From contig NC_092576.1 of the NCBI RefSeq assembly GCF_037975245.1, forward strand, positions 13,084,611 to 13,148,610: DNA of 64,000 bases, given 5' to 3'. The notes below the pieces were generated by a model. It was not told the origin of the DNA and made no database searches. It worked only from the letters and a program-made list of their open reading frames with translations. The number at the start of each line of letters is the position of its first letter. Position 1 is the first letter of the stretch. Below are positions 58,681 through 64,000 of the stretch, piece by piece. The stretch is from Apostichopus japonicus. Taxonomy: Eukaryota > Echinodermata > Holothuroidea > Aspidochirotida > Stichopodidae. A program made the translations under genes and the position numbers.

Positions 58681-59948
58681 TATATTATTCTTGACAGCTC
58701 ATTAAACGACTGTCCGTTGTCGATATTTTGACTACACTGGTCATCGTGTTGAAGATTAAATACATGTTCCCGGAGGCATTACTAAGGGGCGATGACTTGG
58801 GGGAGGAGATTGGTGGAAATTTTGCACCACAATTGTCTGTCCGGAAAAAAGAGTTAGATTTCCCAAAACCTCCTATCTCAAACATCATAGTCGCTGACAT
58901 CACTACCAATGGAAAAATCAAGTGACCAGTCCATTGTGTATACAGTTAATAATCCATCGAAATTTAATTTTTTTTTCATGTCGACATTAAAACTTGGAGA
59001 AACTTGGAAAACGCCAAATTTCTAAACAGGTCAAACTTTAGGGATAGGTCTGAAAGGATGAAATGTCGGGATAAAACATCAAAACTCCGAGATAAAACAT
59101 ATAAATTAGAGATAAAACGTCGACATTTAGAGACACAATCACGAAATTTCGAAATAAAAAACCAGCAGGTAAAAATCCACGGAAAATTCGACATCTTTTG
59201 AGGTACCGGAAAAGGTAAACAGTTTCGACGAAAAACATCGCGATTTTGTGATACATGGTCAAGATTTAGAGGTGAAATGTCGAAAGTTTTAGAAGACACT
59301 TCAACATATTTAGATTTAACACCGAGTCGATGAAACGTTGGACTTGAGTAATTAAGCATGGTAGTTTCGGGTAAAAAAAAAAAAAAAAAACCAAGATCGC
59401 AGAAATGATGTATATACAGCTTAATTTTACCGACTTTGAGGTTATACAAAAAAAGTCCAATATTTGAAAAAATTAAACTCAAGGGGCACATTTTAAGTAT
59501 ACATTTTTTATTTTTAAATTTGCAACAACAGGACACTTTATTTTTTTTCTCATATTAGGTTATATTATTTCAGTGAAGTAACACTTATCTTTTAAAATAA
59601 ACATATAACACAATTCACTAACAGAAAAGCGTACCAGAAAGAGCACGTCTTGTAATTTATAAAAAAAAAAATGAAAAACTGTTAAGTTAAATTCTTTAAA
59701 AAAACTGGGAGGGCACGTGCCCCTTCCCTCTGCCACTTACTCCGCCGCACCTGTTCAAAGATTAACCAACAAAAATAGCCTATGAATGTGCCTTACAATA
59801 CGAAAGATCAAATTCAATAGAAATGGTTTCCTCCGACTGGCAGTGGGCGATAGTTCACAGCTATAAAACTGTACAATTTCATAAAATGGTAGCCAATGAC
59901 GGTGAAATAATTTTTGCATAAAACCTAAAAGAGCATGCATGGGTCGTG
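58681..59948. other. Intergenic DNA with degenerate AGATAAAAC repeats
   Basis: 58,728-58,925 is open on both strands but shows no domain. About 59,020-59,300 has recurring GATAAAACAT/CGACATTTAG words. A hAT-like right end (TCCGCCGCACCTG) occurs at about 59,741-59,753 without a recognised partner. Confidence 0.45.
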
Positions 59949-61173
59949 AACAGAAGCATGGGCGGCGATCCTGGGGGGATGGGGGGGGGGATATATCCCC
60001 CCATGAAAATGGGTGGAGGGGATGTAATACACCATATCCCCCCCACCAAATGCCGGGGATAAGAATATTTTCATGCCTTCATTTATGCATCATCGTGAAT
60101 GTACGGCTCTTTTTTAGCTTCATTTCTCGCCTATACCATAAACGCAGTGCGATCTTTTCAAATAAACCGTCTTTATAAAGCGAGAATAGTTGACTGTAGG
60201 CTTCATTGGCCCTATAACAACAAAATGTATTATTGCGCCCACGGTATTGATAAAGTACATATATGCACCCTCATAGTATTCATATAGGCCCTATATAGTA
60301 GGCCTACACACGTACATGTTCCCTCGAACAGCTGAGAATCTCATGTTACCAGGGTAATGCTTAATCAGGGGCGTCGGAGCGGTTCGCCGGACCAATATTC
60401 ACGGCGCAAAAAAAAAAGGGAAAAAAAAGTAGCACTAAGAAGAAAAAAAAGGCAAAAAATAAAGAACCAAAATGAAACATACTTCAAAATGTGTTTCAGA
60501 AGATTAAAACAGACAAGGGAGAATGCACAGAAGAAAAGCTCGGGAAGTGCCATTTCCTGCAATCTGGGAGGCATTTTTTCAAAATTTTCTCCATTACGCT
60601 ACGCGCCAACCAATGGTGGCGCGTAGCGTAGTTTGACCTTCCCAACGTCCCCCCGATAATTATGGTAGATGGCCACACTCTGATCTGCCGTACCAATCCC
60701 AAATAGCTTCCGACGCCCCTGTTAATACACGTACGTTTCACCTGGATGCCCCAGCAATCGGTACCTAGGAATGTAACTATGTGTAATTGTGTATTGCATG
60801 TGTATAGGCCTATAATAGCCTGCATGAGGCCATTTCCTTCATCGAATAATATAAAAGAGCTCTCGAACATTCTAACGTAGCGCCTGAAACAAGATTGACA
60901 GGGGCAATTTTCCCAAAATAACACCCGAAATTAAAAAAAAAGTATTTTGGATCCTGATTATGAGATATTTCGGACATGATTTCCCTATTTTAAAGTTGGG
61001 TATATGCTGCTTGGAAACCTCGGCAAGTGCCGTTTCCGGCCATCTAGAGGGTTTGTAAATCCCAAAATTTTCTTGTACGCTTCGCGCCAACCCATGGTGG
61101 CGCTACGCTTAGATAGTCAACAAGGTCATATCCCCCCCACTCGGAAGTACGGATCGCCGCCCATGAACAGAAG
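59949..61173. mobile_element. hAT-like element with 8-bp target duplication
   Basis: Element 59,957-61,165 (1,209 bases) has 15-base inverted ends CATGGGCGGCGATCC, flanked by AACAGAAG at 59,949-59,956 and 61,166-61,173. It contains the separate element at 60,366-60,721. Near its right end is the TACGCTTCGCGCCAACCC segment shared with 31,757-32,411. No transposase frame. Confidence 0.9.
60361..60726. mobile_element. Nested hAT-like MITE
   Basis: Element 60,366-60,721 (356 bases) has 13-base inverted ends CAGGGGCGTCGGA. Only TTAAT matches on both flanks, short of the usual eight. Inside, GCTACGCGCCAACCAATGG and TGGCGCGTAGC form a strong hairpin. Confidence 0.78.
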
Positions 61174-64000
61174 ATAGTCGTTCTCTGCGCTTATCAGTCA
61201 TTCAGTGTGTTGGTAACCAGTTCCACGACTTTGCGTCTTGCGGAATATCGAAAACTTGAGCACGATTGTCGAGGTGGGTTTTACATCTTTTTCAGACTAT
61301 TGTCTCACTTTTATGTAACTTGACTTCAGAGTCACAACAAACTATACTTCGGGTGGGAGGGGAGAGTGGAAGGATGGCGTTAGCCTCTCCAGAAATAAAA
61401 TCATGTATAGGCCCACTGGCCTTGTCCCATCCACTGGCGAACTGAATGTTAGGCTACCCAAAAAATAATAATAATAATAGTGCATAGTGTATAGTTTATA
61501 GTTTTAACGATGGTAACAGGTTGGCATAGGTTAAGAAGTTCAGCTGGTTCTTCAATTGTATTTAAATCACTATTTGTTCTTAATATATTTATATTTATTT
61601 GTATAATTATAATCATATTTTGCGTGGATTTTTGTTGATACCTGACAAGGAGTATTGTTTCTCCTTTTTTAGAGTAATAGTAATTTTCCTTCCTAGATAT
61701 GAGACATGTAGTGTTTTATCAACTTTTGGAGTAATATTATTATTTTTTCCCCCTCGATATCAGACATGGAATATATTATCTCATTTCTTCGGGTTTATTC
61801 TTCAACATTGTTTACAAAGTTTGCAAAATATAGCAGCCTGTATTTTACGAAAAATTCTCAATTTAACCATACACCCCTTCACTGGACGACACCCCTTCCC
61901 CTCACCTAGTGCAAAAATTGGTGATTACAAGAACCCCTGATGGATAACTTAGTTTAATGTCAAGTGTACCGTTAGCCTCGAAACCTATCTCATCGAAACG
62001 TACATCGCAAGACTCAAAGAAGAGAATGTGAAATTGACAGTGAATTTCCACGATTTCTGTGAAATGCGTTACAAGCGTTTTCAATGAAAACACGGCGCGG
62101 TATTGTAGTTTCAGCAAAATGTATAGAAAGAAACAAAAATAGAGTTAGGCTTATAAACATGAAATTATAAAAGAATAGAATAAAACAATATGACATAAAT
62201 TGCTCTATATACCGGAGGTGTGACGTCATCATCGACCTTGATACTCACATGCGTAACATACTTAGGTTATATACGTTAATGTATGTATCCTTCATGGTAA
62301 AAGAGATGAAGTTTTGATGTAAAAAAGTCCCCGTAAGCAACTGTTGGGTTTGAATATGTTTTGAACAACTGAAATTACTAACGTACAGTAGCTCTATATA
62401 AACATATAACAATAAATGTAACCTTAAACATTAGCTTCTCTGACTCTATAGAGTTTCAAGATATTAAAAAAGTATATATGCATATCTGATTAACTATAAT
62501 ATGTGAGAATGCAGCTTTCTAAGTACATGAACTTGAAAATCGTATACATTTGTTAGATGTATGCATCAATGGGTGTGGGGGGAGGGGGGGCATTGACTTA
62601 AGTCATGGGGCTGGCTCAGACCTAGTTACACCACTACCTGGTAAATTCATCATATATACTAGAACCCATACAGTCAATTTGCCTCCCCCACTCCCCAGTG
62701 GAAGGGTTTAACTCGCCAACACTACACCGGGGTTCTGAAGCAGGTTAGGGTTCATTTTCCTCCCTTCCTTCCTCCCTCCCAGCCCAACCACTCCCTCTCT
62801 TCATCTCTCCGTCACCAGAGCTTACGCCATCCTCCCAGCTAGTGAAGTCAAACGAGGTCTTAAACAGGAAACGTAGCTAAATGCATTGATATTAGGTTCA
62901 TTATAACGTTAACAATAATGATATATGAAATATGCAAATATAACTAATACGAATTTATAGATACGGTGAAAATACAACGTTGATCTTTACATCATATTGG
63001 AACAAATAAACAAAAAATAACATAAAAGTGGAAATTGCATGTTAGACAGGCTACATAAAATCATCTGGATATTCGTGTTTAATTGCAATATGTAGGCTGA
63101 CATTGTTGGTGACATGACACTCTTAAAAAAAAATGCATATGGGGCCTATATTTATGTGCGGGAAATGTTGGTTCATTCATACGCAGTATCTACAAAGCTG
63201 GTATTAAATATAGATTTACTTTTAAAGATACGGGAGGGTTTCAATCTGAAGGGGCACAATAATAGCGGGGCAGTTAGTCATGTTATTAGATTTGAAAAGG
63301 GGAGGGATGGGGTAATAGGGGTGTAAATCAGAAAGTTTACCTCAATACAAATAGAGTGCTTTGGGGCTTTGTTTAAAACATTCTTGTGTTTTGTTTATAG
63401 TACTGCTGATGTTCGTAGAAAATAAAATCAATTAGAAAGAGCGCCCCTATCAATATTGCCTTCGCTTTTACTTCTAAGTTCATCGGGAATTGGATACCAA
63501 AGTTGCTGGCGTTAGAATATGTTTCCTGAAGGCGTCCTGACCATTGCTTGCTGATTTTACCGACTTGTTCGGTTTCATCTGAAGAGAGTATACCTTTGTG
63601 GAGAAAGAGAAAAAGAGATCATGGGTGGAGAGAGAAAGGGAGGGGTGGGGGGGGGGTAATTTACTTTAAAAATGAGGGTATTTGAAATAAATACAGAGAG
63701 AAGACGTGGATTGAAGTAGCGGGGAGGGCAAGTGAAGGAGGGGTTGGAACAGGGGGTACAGGAAGGGATACACATTTTATGCATGAGATAAGTAATGTCA
63801 ATTACTCTGCTCACAAAATGATTACATGATTACAATTCAATACAAATTTGCTCTTGGAAAAATGGAGTTGAATGTCATTCAAGGGTGCTCTGCTGTTGAT
63901 ATGAAGTGCAAAAATTATTTAAAAAAAGGTACGGTAAGCTATTAGAATAAATAAATTGTATCATGGATAAACAATAGCATGGACTTTATCCTACACTATA
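61174..64000. other. Intergenic DNA, no supported gene
   Basis: AT-rich with scattered G runs. Frames up to 113 codons (61,599-61,940) reflect a short internal duplication (AGATATGAGACATG; CGATATCAGACATGG) and have no domain. A purine-rich tract lies at about 63,595-63,760. Confidence 0.5.

Noticed and set aside
58685-58925. Overlapping frames of 65 and 78 codons on opposite strands
   Set aside because: No domain, no splice signals in register, directly beside a Penelope arm.

Overview
This window is animal nuclear DNA, AT-rich and crowded with repeats. Most likely it comes from a deuterostome marine invertebrate. An echinoderm such as a sea cucumber is my best guess, from the mix of a Tie-type receptor ectodomain, an adhesion GPCR, Penelope/CR1/Gmr1-like retroelements and many TAGGCCTA-type motifs. 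That assignment is inference. No bacterial features, CRISPR arrays or rRNA genes were seen. The coding content is two multi-exon genes on the plus strand, reconstructed here from splice sites and reading-frame phase, plus broken transposon ORFs.

Layout. 1-9.75 kb: a Penelope-like retroelement remnant (3,538-5,687) with long inverted terminal arms that end in a hammerhead-ribozyme-like motif; otherwise low-complexity and repeated intergenic DNA. 9.76-21.9 kb: a Tie-receptor-like ectodomain gene (signal peptide, Ig1, Ig2, EGF1, EGF2, EGF3, stop), with a CR1-type LINE in its first intron and no transmembrane or kinase exons. Its Ig2 exon carries an in-frame stop but can be skipped without a frameshift. 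26.16-31.38 kb: a young LTR retrotransposon on the minus strand (two 1,082-bp LTRs, 5-bp target duplication) with a SCAN-like Gag, internally deleted, whose gene order points to the Gmr1-type Ty3 lineage. 31.4-43 kb: a graveyard of hAT-like MITEs with 8-bp target duplications, a tRNA-derived SINE, LINE fragments and microsatellites. 43.25-56.28 kb: a complete-looking adhesion GPCR of 12 exons (2,310 coding nt, 769 aa) with signal peptide, an Ly6/uPAR-like (LU) domain, a GAIN/GPS domain and seven transmembrane segments. 56.3-64 kb: a 321-bp tandem repeat, an internally deleted Penelope derivative, a hAT-like element nested in another, and unremarkable intergenic DNA.

The point of most interest is the adhesion GPCR. 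An Ly6/uPAR-type ectodomain ahead of GAIN-7TM is an arrangement I do not know from described adhesion-GPCR subfamilies. Its GPS reads H-I-G where cleavable members have H-L/I-T/S, so self-cleavage is predicted to fail, while an RRKR dibasic site and an acidic stretch sit inside the GAIN domain. Second is the Tie-like gene, which is either a soluble decoy-like ectodomain or a decaying paralog. Third are several non-autonomous element families whose borders and target duplications can be read directly, including one built of repeated TACATGATCGTA units.
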